Shown: piece by piece, positions 13,801 to 27,400 of the stretch | How the letters are laid out: the number at the start of each line of letters is the position of its first letter | How positions within the stretch are numbered: position 1 is the first letter of the stretch | Source of the DNA: Neospora caninum Liverpool | Lineage: Eukaryota; Apicomplexa; Conoidasida; Eucoccidiorida; Sarcocystidae | Length of the DNA stretch: 64,000 bases | Assembly: GCF_000208865.1 (NCBI RefSeq) | Contig: NC_018396.1 | Coordinates: forward strand, 5,946,514 to 6,010,513 | Direction: 5' to 3' | Notes under the pieces: model-generated | Told to the model about the DNA's origin: nothing | Seen by the model: the letters and a program-made list of their open reading frames with translations, nothing else | Databases searched by the model: none | Position numbers and translations under genes: made by a program

Positions 13801-15121
13801 GCAGCTTGCCCAGCTTCGCCCGCAGAGCCCTCGCAAGCGCCCATCACGAGGAGTCCCCAGCAGCCCAGGCCGGGGAAGGAGAGAAGCAGCGATCGGTCAT
13901 CGACGACAAACAAGTGGCTGTTGGCGGTGAGGGTTGAATGGGCGTCGCCTGGCCCACTTCCCGCTCGTCTCGAGGCGTCGACGCGTGCAGGCAGCGGGGA
14001 ACTGGCGCCCCCCACGCCCCACGAGGAACCGAGGGACAGTTCAACATCCAGAGACGCGGACGCGACGTCTAGCAGCTCACAGACAACCGAGACGCCTGCC
14101 TTTCGCGTGTCGCCCGGGGCCTCGTCTCCGTTTGACTGGTCCCCGGAGAGCCGCCTGTCTTCCCCCGTCTCGCCCGCCCTCCGGAGGCGAAGTCGGACGT
14201 GGTGGAGCTGTCGATCTGCGGTCACGAACGCAAAGACGACAACTGTCTCTTGGCTCGAGTCCCTCGCCCTGTGAGCCCCGAGGCTCCACTCTTGTCGCGC
14301 TTCGTTCACGCCGCCTGGGGGCCATCTGCCGGCTGCACGTCGTCGCGCAGGTTCGCGCCTCTCCTGGCTGACCCGTTTGTCGATGGGTCTTTTGATGGAG
14401 ACGGCGAAGGCGGGGCGGCTGGGCTGTTTCCGGCGGTGACACAGCGAAGGGAAGCGAAGCGGGAAAAGCCCACGCCACGCCGAGGGCTGAGACGAGGCAA
14501 ACGCCGCGAGGGATCGAAAGAAAGATTTCTTTTCACGACCGGCGAGCCTGCGATTCGGCGACTGCGGCGCACATCTGGTGCAGCCACGCTGGCCTTGAGA
14601 AGTGCTGAAGGGCGTGGAAAAGACACCGGCGTCAAACAGCTTTCGCGAGGCTAGCGGCGCGGGCACCGGGACGCGCAGCAGGAGCGGAAAGGTTGGAGCG
14701 AGGGATCGTTGACGCGAGGGCATTTCGAGCTGGATCGGCGCGTGAGAAGGGCCGTTTGAGTTGCCGGAGGTTCGACAGCATGGCGAGTCGGCAAGAGGGA
14801 CTCGGTCAGTGAGAGGCGAAGCGGAGGCGGGCGCAGAGACCGCGAGGATTTGGACAGACGGGGACGTGTTGAAAACCTCGAGTGTCGACGCGCGGAAGAC
14901 GCTGAGACGCGAGACAGAGAGAGAGAACCACCCTATTGTGTGGAAGAACTGCATGCGCAGAGACAGGACCGATGGAGAGAAATTGGCACGCGCCAAAGCC
15001 ATGCCATTTGCAGGCGCAGGCGTGTGTGTAAAACGTGCGATGCGTACATGCACATGCCAGAGGCTTGCATGTATATATACATATATACATATATACAATT
15101 ATATATACATAGCTATATATC

Positions 15122-15154
<33 letters not shown>

Positions 15155-15743
15155 GTATGCTTGTTGATGTCGTTGGCCTTTTGCGAAGTGTCCCTTCGGA
15201 GTTGACTTACCAGGTGAGATGTGCACTTAAATCCGGTACATCAATTCCTCGGGCAATCCAGACGCCTTCTATCGTCTCCTTGTTCTCGTCGCCTGCTGCG
15301 GTGTCTTCTCCTGTCTCTGCGTCTCCCTTCTCTCTGTGTTCCCAGCGAGGAGCGGACTGTCTCGTGGGCCGAGGCGTCTTCTCTCTCTGGTTGGCAGAGG
15401 GAGAAGAGAGACGGCCTGCATCACCCGAGATAAGGGGCGAAGCGCCGGTCGTGCAGTCTTCTGTTTGGCCTACATGGAGCGCCGCAACGCCCGCAGAGAA
15501 TCGCGTTCTTCTGTCTGTCCCGCCTGTCTTAGTCTGCATGCCGTCGCCTGTGCATGCGGCGTCTATCGGCGCTCGGCGTCGCTCGGAATCAAGTCGGAGA
15601 TCAAGTCCTGAGGAGGAAGACGAAGAGGAGATACAACGACAGGAAGAAGAGAGAGAAGGAGACAGGACTGGAGAAGGGAAGGTGCCCAGGGCCGGGGCAG
15701 TTACCCCGCCGATAAGGCCCGGAGAGTCGACGAACGAGGCCAT
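1865..15743 (-). CDS. NUP160: Nup160-like nucleoporin (Y complex), 8 exons
   Basis: Probable scaffold subunit of the nuclear pore Y complex. Model exons: 15743-15211, 14901-9367, 9041-7685, 7341-6859, 6330-4840, 4325-4246, 3684-3045, 2467-1865. All junctions keep phase, giving about 3573 residues. The start ATG has a good context (CAACCATGG). The N-terminal third has beta-propeller-like pieces (for example AFVTADRQLHHVRL). The rest is helical. The order of C-terminal motifs follows animal Nup160: AYVACGQLFGALEILPRL near residue 2970, LLASSRFEDAVRLAFLH at 3134-3159 (human LLVQAGLFDTAISLC), and FPSWTL near 3238 (human LPNWL). The protein is about 2.5 times the length of human Nup160 (about 1436 residues), mainly from Ser/Arg/Gly-rich insertions. 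Family assignment rests on motif order read by eye. Another helical-repeat scaffold protein cannot be excluded. The exon 8 acceptor is weak (no clear CAG). Confidence 0.68.
9213..9226. repeat. Poly-G run of 14
   Basis: Fourteen consecutive G in intron 2 of the nucleoporin gene, preceded by GGGGGCA. On the transcribed strand this is a C run. Confidence 0.9.
15070..15155. repeat. Compound (TA)n/(GA)n microsatellite
   Basis: Imperfect TATATACA units pass into a pure TA tract and then a GA tract of about 16 bases. The block lies in intron 1 of the nucleoporin gene (15210-14902). Confidence 0.9.
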
Positions 15744-18405
15744 GGTTGAGCGAAGAGAGAGAGAAGGGCAGGGCTGAAGTGAGGAGAGACCTACAGATGC
15801 GGAAAGGAGGGAAAGCTGCAGACGAGGCGAGAGATCAGAGAGAGCCTTGATCTCGTGGTTTCATCTTTCCGAGCGCGGGGCGAGAAAAAGTTGCAGGGGC
15901 GATGCGAGGGGCTGCGGCTAACCGCGAGAAAGGCGAGAGAGTAAAACGACGGGGGAAAGACGCGGGAAACCACCGGGTGCATGGGTTCCGCAGGAAAGGA
16001 AAAGAGAAATGCGCTGTGTAAATGCTTGATCTGGACTTCCGTGGTCACTTGGCTGCGGTGAGATGAGGAGAGGTCTGGGGGGAGGCCGCCATTTGCATCA
16101 ACAGAAAAGGGGACAGCGAGGAAGCCGCGAGAAGGAGGAGGAAGGATGAAAGGGAGAGCAGTTTAGAGAGAATTGCGAGACAGACCCATGGAGGCATCCG
16201 TTTTCTCTTTTTCTTTCGCATGTCCACGCCAAACATTCAATCTCCTGCCGTGTGCATTCCCAGACACTCCGCGCTGAGGGCTTGTACACAGGACGTCGTT
16301 GCATGCGCCAAGTCCCTCCGTATTTTTTTATATGCACGCATCTGGTATATCGGAAAGGGTTGGAAGGACGGCAGAAAAGACCTGATTCGTTTTTGTCTGA
16401 GGCTAGAATTGCAAACACATTTGGAACTACGCCTAAACAGAGCGGGAGAGCGAGCTGGGCAACCCTGAATGTCAATGCATGTCCACAGAAGAGGCCAAGC
16501 CTCTGTGCATCTATTGCTGCGCCGCAAACAAGCCGGGAAGGTTTGTACCGGTTTTTCTGGTTAACGAGAAGACAGAAACAGTGCCCAGCCGAACACGTGC
16601 TTTTTTCCGCCGTGGTCAGTGAAGAAGGAGCAATCCGCGCCTTTCTTCTAGGGCGAGCTCGCAAAGACAATCGAGTAAATAACACGAGTGGAGAACGAAC
16701 GTGGAGGGTGGAAGAGGCAGGCGACGCGGGTGCTTTAGTCTCGGTCGCAGATGCCACGCGGAACCTGGAAAGAGAAGACTTCTCCTCTTCTCCCCGTGGA
16801 ATATATCCGTAGCATCTCTACCAGGCACCTTCAGGTGCGAAGGAGTATCCACTCAAGTGTAAACGCAGCAGGAGGCGCCGTTCCAGTTTATGAAAATTGG
16901 AAAGGTCGGTATCTCCACACAGACATCGGACACCGGCCATGAGTGCAGAATGCCCACATGACGAAGGACAGATATCGGCAGACGAAGGACTGCGGATGAC
17001 CGTTTAGTGGTTTCCTACGCTTTCTGGTGCGAACAACGAGTTCAGGGGCCTGTCTTGGGCGTCTCCACCGGAAGCGCAATCAACCAATGCAGCGGACGGA
17101 GATGAGCTGTTTCGTGTAGCAACTCTCTGTGCAGGAGCGTCTTCATATATATATATATATATATTGCCGTATTTGAACAACCGGCATGTCGTAAGATTTC
17201 CAACATGGCTGTAGTGAAGTTTCACTGCGCTAAACTGTACAGATGCTCGGAGAGCGAGTTTGCACAGTTGTGTTGGCGTGCGAGAGAAGGATTTTGACTT
17301 ATTTCTGGACTTTCTGCATTGCTTTTCCGACAGGTGTAGGTGCGAGCTCATCAGAGATCGCGACATCACGAAATGTAGCAATGCTAGGAATGCCTGTTCC
17401 TTGACGGACTCCTGAATCAGTTGAAACCCGAAATGGAGAACGGCAGTCGTGTTTCGCAGGACGCGTCGCGAACTCGCCCGCGCACATGCGTCATGCCTCT
17501 CACATTCGGGCACAGCTGTGGCGCGAATCGGGAGAGGGTGAAAAGCCGCAAACTTTGTTGCTTCCGTGGTTTCACAAACTCCGCATTTCCTTGTCCGACT
17601 CGAACGCGTCACTGTGTTTGGGCTGCGTGCCAGGGAAGGCGAACACAAGCGAGACTGCCTCACTTCATCGCCAGATCCGCGACGGGAATAACCCACAGTT
17701 GACTCCTTCAGCGTTCCCGAAAGTGTTTGTGATCTACGGTTTGGTTTACACAAACACAACACTTCAGATGTTGCAGCCACCACACTGAGTCGGGGCATCT
17801 AAATCTAGTTTAGTGGTCCTGCGAGGAATCGCTTTTCTATATGTCACCAGCCGTTGACTGACCAAAGGAGCCCTCCGGGGGATTAAACGCCGAAAGGCCA
17901 TCCTAAACAGCGGGCTTTCTGTCTCCACTGTAACGAATACGCCGGCACTCGCTCACACGCTAGTCTCTTTTGTGCAGTTGGAGACACACAGCGCGATTCC
18001 CTTCCAAAAGCATGAAACAGCATCCAGCTCCTCGTCTCGAGATCACGTATTTCTGCGCCCCTAGCCTCAGTTTCCAGGCGCAGCTAGAATTTGCCTTTGC
18101 TTCTCCGCTCCCCGTTATTTTCCTAGTCCGGTCCAGGGATCCTGGCGTCTCTGGACGGTCATGAAACCATCCGAAGTGTCTCTCCTCCCTTTCACGTTTT
18201 TCATCGCGTGTTTTCGTCCTCCCGGCACTCTCGAGAAAAATCCCTTTCCAGCGTTTCTTGCCAGAGTGTCAGCTTTCCGCGGTTTTCCTCCAGGGCCGCC
18301 GGTTCCGCCGCTCCTCCTCTGTCTCCGAGAAGTCGAGTCGCCTCGTTCTCGTTCTCTACAGTCTCTGGTCTCCGTCAGTCGGCCCGCGTGGGGAATGTCA
18401 CCAAT
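15744..18405. other. Spacer between two minus-strand genes
   Basis: This 2.7 kb should hold the promoter and 5' leader of the nucleoporin gene (left part) and the 3' untranslated region of the TRAPPC8 gene (right part). Open frames here are short, overlap on both strands and lack splice signals. A TA microsatellite sits at 17144-17164. I see no RNA gene. Confidence 0.6.
17144..17164. repeat. (TA)n microsatellite
   Basis: Alternating TA tract of about 21 bases in spacer DNA upstream of the nucleoporin gene. Confidence 0.9.
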
Positions 18406-21400
18406 TCACAGCGTCGCCGCGGGTTGGACGTGGACGAGACACTCAAACGGGAAACCCACAACAGCTTTCCGTCCAGCGAAACGATCGACTAACTCGCTTT
18501 CCCATTGGTTCTCTTCTATTTCCAGGCGTTTCTCATCGAGGAGCTGCGGCACATTGTGCAGGCTGGGGTCCAGATGAATCACGGTTCGCCCGCCCGCCGC
18601 TGCAGACGGCGAGCCGTCGCCGGCCCCGCCTTCTCGCCGTTGTTCTTCCCTCGCCCTTTGCTCCGGCTGTGGCCTTTCTTTCGCCTCGGCGTCGCTCCCA
18701 TCGCCAGTCGACTTTTCGGCCTCGACGTGACCCAATATCGACACCCGGAAGCGCACTTTGTTGACGTTGAAGACGCCGGGAGAGGGGAAGAAGGCGAACA
18801 GTGTCGCCTCAACCTTCTCCCCTGGGCCTACAACCCCCAGCTGCTGCGTCCGTTTGCCGAGCCAGTAGAAGCCGTTGAAGCACGCCGGCGCACCGAGCGG
18901 CTGTCCATGTGCCGTTCCGACTGGAGAGAGCGAAGCAGCCAGAGATGAAGGGGGCAAGAGAGGAAGCGACGGGACGCTGTTCTGAGGGTTTTCGGCCATC
19001 GCCCCTCCTAGAACCTGGTCGCCGTGGACATCAGCGCGTCCACCTCGGTGTGAAGCGACGGGAGCGTTGCCGAGGGCTGCGGAATCTCTGTTCGTTAACG
19101 CGCTCGCCACAGCTACCTGGTGCCGCGAAGCGAGACGCGGGAGAACCTCGCAAGGCCCAGAGGCCTCCGCAGAGGCCGAGACGTCAGTCAAGTCAATCAC
19201 AGGCAACTGCGGCGCGCCAGGCCTGTCTTGGTTCGTCGCGCCTTCTTCCGAGTCGAAACAAAGAGAGTCAGCGGCACTGAAAGCCGCAGGCAAATCGACG
19301 TCCTTCACATCTGTCCCTGGAAATTCGACTGTGTCACTGTACGGCGTCCCTCCGACAACCACTCCTGAGCTCAAGCTCGTCGACACGTCGCTCAAAAAAG
19401 CTGCGAGTGCCTCTTCGGGAACCGGCAGTTTGCGCCTCTCTTCTTCTCCCGCGCGGCCCGACCCTGCGCTGCTGGCGCTGCCCCGGTGGAACACTTGCGT
19501 GTGGGAGCCAAGGAAGGACCCGATGCCGCCGGCCGAGTTCCCCGGGGTGCGCTGGCTGGTTGCGCTCGTTGAGCCCGCGACCGAGCTCGCGGCAAACCCA
19601 GTCGCCACGTGCGCGCCCCACAGCCCCGCCAGGGCCGCAGACGCCGCGCCGCCCGATCCTGCGTCCAGCGAAGATGGGCCAGGTCCGAGTCGCGCATGCA
19701 GAGGGGGAGGCGGGGCCCGCGAGTTGCTGTAGCGGCTTCTGTCTTGGGAGGACAGCGCAGAATCGGAGGTACTCGCGAGGGACGCGAGAGAAAAGCTGTC
19801 TTCGGGGCTCTCCAGCGTTTCGTCGCGACTCCAGGAAGCCCCGAAGGCGAGGGCGAGAGGGCCGCCTCGAAAGGCGTCGGCCTGGACTGTGGGATGGACG
19901 ACAGGCAGGGGACACGACTGCGGATTCACAATCAGAGCGCGGCGAAGCAAAGACGCCAGGACGCGCCGCTGAAAGACCGGAGGGGACGCGAGAGACGGAG
20001 ACCGACCTTCGAGGAGTGGACCAGCGTCGGTGCGCGACGCAGCAGAGGAAGGCGCGACGGACTCCGGGACCGCGAGAGGGAGAGAAAACAGCGTCTCCAG
20101 ATACGCCAGAGAAGAGGGGCGGCGCGAGCCCAGCACAGGAAGAGGCTTCTCTCTCCAGAGCTGCGAACCCGCCCCGCCGCGATCCTTCCCTTGCGAAGAA
20201 GTCGACAACGAAGCGAAGCAACGCTCTCTCTCGTGAGTGTGGCGAAGGCCGGGGGCCATGAGGCGACCCGCCCCACCAAACAGCTCTCGGCGCCTCGCAG
20301 CGAGAGCAGAGGGCGACGGGAAGAAGAACGCGGCCGGCCTTGTGCTGGGTCCTGTGTAGTCGGGCTCGGCGCCGGCTGAGGATTCACCTGACGCGCTCGG
20401 GAATCCGGGAGTGTTGTACCCTTCTCTGTGCGGCGAGGCGCCTGAGGGGACACTAGCCCGACCTGGAGGCTGTGCGTCCCCGGCCGTGCTGAAACAGAGA
20501 GGCATCGAAACTAAGGCGCCGCGCCCCCGACACAGGTCAAGGGAGTCTCCTGGGGAGCGCGGAAATCGATCTGCCTCGTCGGAAATCCCGTCGTCCTGTC
20601 TTTCTCTGCCAGTCTCCCGCTCGCGACTGGGGGCTCGGGGCAACGCAGAAAACCTGTCGGCATCGTCTCCCCCCCACGCGCGTGCACCTTTCGCGCCCTC
20701 GTCCCCTTCGCAGAAAAAGGAAGCGCAGAAGAAGGCGGCGTGGCGGTCTTCTTCTTCTTCCAGAGGAGAGTAGAAGAGCGCAGGCGCGACGGCCACGTCG
20801 CCCGGAGAAAGCCGAAGCGGCGCCGAGCGCCCTGCGCCGGAGATGTCGGCGAACAACTCCACGCCTAGGAGAAGAGTCGACGACACATTCGCAAGACAGA
20901 AGCGGATGGGGACCAAGCACCCCGCCTCGCGCTGGGAAAAGGCAAGGAGACGGCGATCGGAGGAAGGCAACGCTCCTGACCCCGCTGGATCCGTCTCGAT
21001 TGTCAGGCGCAGCGGCAGAGACGAAATGCGCGGCGCAAGGCAGACCTGAACAGGAACATCGTGCGACATGTGGAAAGGCGAACCGCATGAGCCTCGCGCT
21101 CAGCCGCTTGCCGGCCAGGCACATGGAGAAGACGAGACACCCCAAGCCGGAAACGCTCTACCCAGTCTTCCCGGCAGCCAGCGGGCGGTGGACGCACGAC
21201 ACAGAAAAGCAGCAGGCAGGCATCCTGACACGAAGCCTCGAGGAGAAGGTGGGCCCAGCCAGAGCTCGAAATCGCCGATGCGAGGTGCTATGCTGATGTC
21301 TGCTCTAAGGGAAAGGGTACGAGACGCAAACAAATGCACATAACCTCTGCATACAAATATAAATATATATATATATATATATATATGTCTGTGTGATCAC

Positions 21401-24400
21401 GTAGGGGCGCCGAACGGCAGGACATTTCCAGCGCCGCTTTCCTGAGAGCGCAGCCACGGTTTCACCGAGGCCGGCGCTTTGTCGCAATCGCATGCACGTG
21501 CATCAACAACGCGACGAAAGTCGCGAAAGGCAATGCAGTCTCTCCGAAGGCCATTCCGGGCAATGAAGATGAAGGGACGCAATCGGCAACACGCGTTCGG
21601 CGCCTCACCGGCCTCTCGGAAAGCAGATATCCAGACGGGCTTGTTGCAAGATTCGGGAGACGATCGTGCGCTCGGAAAGGCGAAGAATCGCCGGACGCTC
21701 GGGGGCCTGCGAGGGCCCGCGAAGGAGACAGAGGACGATCGCCTGCGAGTGCCTCGCCTGCACAGGCGCTCCGACTCGAGGCGAGAGCCGGAGAGAAGTG
21801 AAGCCGCCACCGGAGACGGACGAGGAGACCGACGCTACAGAAACGCAGGAGAGACGAAGGCACACCATACATATACGTATATATGTACATCGGTATGTTG
21901 ATACTTGATGTATATGTGTGTACCTGTTCGACAAATATACATATTGAGTTGTGTGCGTGGCTGCGGCTGTCTCTGTCTTCCGGTACTATCCTGCTTGGGT
22001 GTCCCCGTCGCTTGTCTCCTTGGACGTTTGTTCTACCCTCTTTTGTCCCGGTGATGGGAGCTGCATGCCTCGATACACTTGCACAGGTTCGTCAGTCGAC
22101 TGCACCATTCGACGTTCTCTCTCCATCTCTCCTGAAATCTCTATTCCTCGTCCGTGTCGCCTTTCTTGTTCCCGGAGACGCCGCGCGCACCGTTGCCACC
22201 ATGGCACTCCGTCCCTTTGTGTCACCGTCGCGCGTTTTCCCTCTCTCACTGCTGCGTCTCCCCTTCGCGTACCTGGATCGCGCAGCGGCCTCCAGCAAGT
22301 CATCGCCTCGGGCAGTTGAAGCCTTCGGGTCGCGGCCCCGCCAGGGAGCGCAGAGGAGCTCCAGAGTCTCGTACGGGCGCACAACCGCGGCAGGCGGCGC
22401 GGCGCCTCCACCCTCGGCCACGAAGGGGACGAGCGGCACGGCCAGGCGATCGAGACGCGTGTGCGAGGCTCCAGCGGAGGGCGAATCCGACAGAACAGAC
22501 GACGGCAGCAAGGCAGACAGATCCTCGATGCAGAACGTCTGTCGCGTCAAGTTTCGAATGCGGCAGTGCAGCAGGTGGCGCCTTGGACGCTGCCACGACA
22601 ATCGCTGAGGAGAAAGCAAAGCACGAGAGAGCGCGGGAGAGGCGCGCGTCGCATCGCAGCAAGAAAGAGGGCAACGCAACCGCGCGCTCCATCACCTTGC
22701 AGAATCCACCCCTGTGTTACTTTGAGACATGGCGCTCAGCAGAATTTGTCATTCCTTTTTGACTCCAGCAGCACAGACGATCTGCGTCCATGCACACCCT
22801 GCATGTATCGACAGATCCTACGGCCTGCGACGCGTGCTTACGGGCTCCACTGTGAGTCTGAGGGAGTGTGTGACGGCGAGGACTTTTTCGACGGCTCGCC
22901 ACAGGGTGCGTCGGGCGTTTGTCGGGCTGTCGCTGAGATCGGCGCTCGTTCCCGAGTCTTCGCGGTTCGTTTCAGCCTCCTTCCCGTCTCCCTGCGCCTC
23001 CGAGTCGAGAGGACACCCCACCGCCTTGACACAGAAGCGAACGCGGTGAATGCCCGGCACCTTCCCGCAAAGCGCGAGCGAGAGCTGAATAACGCCTCCT
23101 GGAGGCAGCAGGATGTTTGCCTTTTTTGAGGCCGAGAGAGAAGGCGTCCGCTGTTCATCTCTGTGAGGATCGCCGGAGGGACAGAAAGGCCGTTGGCGCG
23201 CGAAGCGAACGACTTGAATCTTTTTTGCTTTCTCCTCTTCCCGACCACCTCCCGCGCCGCCACCTGGCCTGGTCTTCTCCAGCTCCTCTGTGACGTTTTC
23301 GAGGATTTGTAGTCTCTCAAAGGCGTAGGGAGACTGGCGCGACGTTTCGAATGATGCTGCACACCCCACGCGGTCTCCAGCTGTCTCTGTCCCTGGCAGA
23401 CTGCCGAGCGCGGGCGCAGATCCAGACTTTTCCACCGGGTACACGAGGATCGCATCGACGACACGGACCAAGTCAGAAGGCGTGACCGCGAGCGAGAGAG
23501 AGTCGAGAGCCTGCGTAGACGACGAGCTCGAGAGAACAAGATAGGCGCCAGCTTCCTCGCCCATATACAACTGCCGACGCAACACACGAGACGGGGACGC
23601 GCGCGAGGAGACGCCGGGAGCGGGAGCACACGAATCCTTGACCTGAGGCCCCGCCAAGGGGGGAGACGCCAGAGACGCCCTGTCGGGCGCCTCGGGCTCG
23701 GCGAGCACAGGGAGATGGCGTGAGGCCAGCAGGGCGGAAACGGCATCCTGCGAGCCGCGCGACGAGACAGCCTGCTCGTCCTCGTCTTCCGTTTCCCCGG
23801 GTCGGCGAATCGGGCTGAGAGGCCAGCCGAGGAAGAGCGTCGAGAGAACAGGGAGAAGCTCGTCGACCTCGACTTCTAAGCGGTAGTCCGGTTCATGCAT
23901 CTCCACGGCTCGGCTCCGAAACTTCCAACGCAGCGCCTTGCCACAAACACACGGTTTGGAAGTCCAGAACGCTTTTTTCACTGGATATGCAAATGCGGAA
24001 ACGTTTGACGATCCAGAAACAAAAGTGACCACGTGCGACGGGCAAACAGACAGCAGGGAGACGCGCGGGAAGCCGTGCACCTTCACAAACCTCCAGTAGG
24101 ATCTGAAAACCTACATCAAATGGAAATACATCAACAGATATAACTGTGTAACTAAATGTACACTTCTATATCCCCGCCTCCACCTTGTGCCCTGCCATCA
24201 CGTCTCGAATTGTCTACAAGGCGGCTTCGAGTCTGGAGGCTCGCATCACCCGCTTTTCGGCAGCGTCGACTCCCTGTGTGTTCCTCACCTGTCCGGGGAT
24301 TCCGGTGGACAGCAGCTTGTAGTTTTCCGTTTGAAGCAGGTAGTGGATCGGCACGTCTGCGCGCGGCTTCCCGTCTGCGTCGAGAAGGCCCCCACCCGAG

Positions 24401-27400
24401 CCACCAAATTCGTCGAGGTAGCCTTCGAGGCCTTCCTGACTGAGGGCTGCGTTCTGTGGCAAGGAAAGGCCAGGAAGCTGAGACGGGGCGGGCGCACCGG
24501 AACGCCATGCGTGCTCGTGCAGTCCGTCTGGCGGGTCTTCAAACGCCCGCTGTCCGTGAGGAGGCGCGGCGACGGATATGTCGTCGGAAGGCACGTGGCA
24601 GTGCCGCATGTTGAAGCGCGCCTCTGGCCGGAGACTCCCGTGCAGACAAAAGGGTTCAAGGAGTCGGATGAAGCCGAAGAGCTCCAGAGACAGTCCTAAA
24701 ACAAATCCCACCGACGACAAAAGAGACAAGAACGCACATGCGGTTTGTGTGGGGCGCCTCGTCGACGCCTGTGTTCCGCAGCACAGCTTTTCTCGAGGCC
24801 GATCTGGTTCTATCGCCCTCCGCCGTTGCCTGTTTCCCGAGTGGTTCTACTGCGCGTCCCCACCTCTGCCAGCGGCCTGCGCGCTGCCGTCCCCGCCGGC
24901 GAGACGCAAGGTACCCTCTGACCGTCCCGTGCTGCCTTCCTCCTGTGTCTCGCCGCGATTTCCCACCTCTGACGACGAGTCTTCCGGGGACGCGCGGGAT
25001 CGCCAGAAGCGTGAGAAGCGTCGACTCTCGAGGCTCCAGGGAGACGCTTGGGATGGAGGGGAACTCGACCGTCCGCGTTTTTCGTCCTTCGCCCGTGAGT
25101 CTTCCTGCCTCCTCCTCACGCCCTGTGGGGGTCGGAGACGCGGGATGCACCGAGCCGTAGAGGTGGAGATGGCGGCACTGAATGCGCAGCTGGAGCGGGT
25201 TCACCAGACGCAGCAGCACGGCGACCGGCTGGCCGACTGCAGAGCGCCGCCGCGACGCATGCGTGACCGCAGAGGGCGAAGCCGGCAGAGAGACTGGGCA
25301 GGGAGTGACGAGCTGCCAAAGACAAAGAACAGAGGGAACAGCCGCCTCGAGGGACACGAGAAGAGACAGGCGAGGTGCGGGCGCCCCTGCCGAGGCCAAC
25401 AACGACGGAAAAGCAGAGAACAAAGACGAGCGACGAAACAAGGAAACAGAAGATGCGAGGCACACACACGGCCGCAGAGGGTCAAGTGGTTTCCCAGATC
25501 TCAGGGTCGAGCCGCGGTGAGACAAAGCACTCCCAAAACAGCAACGGCTCGCCACCTACCACTTCGTGGCGAATCCACGGATCGTCTCCTTCAACGTGTG
25601 CCTGTTCCTCTCCGTCCCCCGCTTGTTTTCCATTTCCTCCCCGGGCTGATGACAGCGCGAGGGACTGACGCTGACCCGTCACCGGCGCCGCACTCGCATC
25701 CTCTGCGTTTCTTTGTGCGGGTTCTTCTGTCTCCATTTCTTCGCGGGTTCGGTGCCCCATTTCGTCGCCTCGTTCGCCGCTCTCTCCCGCCGACGAAAGA
25801 GGATCACTGTCGGGTGACGCAGACGACGCATGCTGTCGCCACTGGTGCCAGCGAAGCGCCAGATAGCCGTCGCTCAATCTCTCTTGGCACTCGAGTTCTA
25901 CGCGGACCTGCGCGTCTAACGGCGCGCGGCGTGCCGGCCGACCAGCCGCCTCGAGGATCTCGCCGAGCTCGCAAAAGCCGGGCAGCGAAGACGACGGAGA
26001 CGAAAAGGTCACGGGCGACAGCAAAGACGAAGCCGAGCCCGCGGAGTCGCACAGCGAAGACAGGGAATCCGAGGCGCCGAGGCCGGGACTCCCGAGGACA
26101 GAGGCAGAAGAACCGAGGGGAAGGCGGCGCTCCAAGGGGAGAGAGGCATCGCCAGGGAGACGAACGCAAATCCTGGAGGTGCGCAGAAACCCACGAGAAG
26201 AAACGTCGAGCTTTCCTCTTTTCTAGCTTTTGCGGTTTGGAAGAAACACCAAAGCCGAAGACCATACGCAATGGACAAAAGCATCCCTGTATGTGGAGGA
26301 AAAAACGGGGACGCGGTGCGCGCCACAGTGGTTTACCTTTGTGTCTGGAGTGTACGTACTCGCCCCGGTGGGCCACATGCATGACGACACGGAGGCCCCA
26401 CCAACCGTTTGGGCGCGTTGTTTTGAATGGTCTCACCCGTCTCTGAAGACGCCTTGTCGATTTCTACATTCCACGTAGGGGACGCGAAGATCAACAGGAA
26501 GCGTCAGGGAAGAAAGTGCGGTCAGGTTACTCGGGCCTTCTTTTCCACCTCCGGTGCTCTTCGCCGACCTGCTCGGCACGGAGTGGCGAACGGAGTCCAA
26601 GGTGGTGGAGACGGCGGGACCAGCCGAGGACCAGTCTGAAGAGACGGCAGAACCCTTTCTGGACAGCATGGCCCCCGCCTCTTCCTTTCTTCCGTTCAGG
26701 AGGCTCCCGTGCCCCAGCACCCCCGCGGCCTCGTGGGTGTCTGAAGCCGAACGCGAGAACGCGCTGGACGGCCCCGGAGCACGCGCGGGAGTTTGACGGC
26801 GACTCTGCTGCTCGGCCTGTTGGCGTTGCCGTTCCAGAATGACCCGGCAGACAAAGAGAAATTCCCGAATATAGTGCGATTCGCGACTCGCAGGGATGAC
26901 GGGAAGCCCTGAAGACAAAGAGCAAGACCGAAATCAAAGAAGCGTCCATGTGTGGTCCGGGTGTCGCCACGCCCATGTCGGGCACGGGAGAAAGAGAAAA
27001 CAGCCACACACGGAAGGAGAAAGCAAAGAAGGAAGCGCGACGCAGAGACTTTGCGGATTCCACCCAAGGCCATCGGAGACCTCTTGTCGTCGGGCGAGAT
27101 ATCCGAGAGAAGGATAAACCGAGCGCATAGGGACAGCAAACGCCAAGGCGCCGGAAACAGAGACGCCAGGAAGGAAAAAGCCAGACAGAAAGCACGTGCC
27201 CAGTCGTCGCCAGTGCGCCCGGCCTTCTCTGTGCTTTTCATCTCTTCATCGCCCCAAGGACCCAGGGTTGGTGTGTACCGTATGTTGATTGGCCGACGGA
27301 GAGGCAAGTGTTTCCGTTTCGATCGTCGTCCTCTCGCTCTAGCGAGATTGCTTCGCCGCGCCCCGCCGGGAGGAGCAGCGGGCCGAGGGCGGCGCAGAGC

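Noticed and set aside
24578..26446. Long plus-strand open frame (622 codons)
   Set aside because: It overlaps TRAPPC8 exons 8-11 in antisense, and TRAPPC8 family motifs are clear on the other strand.
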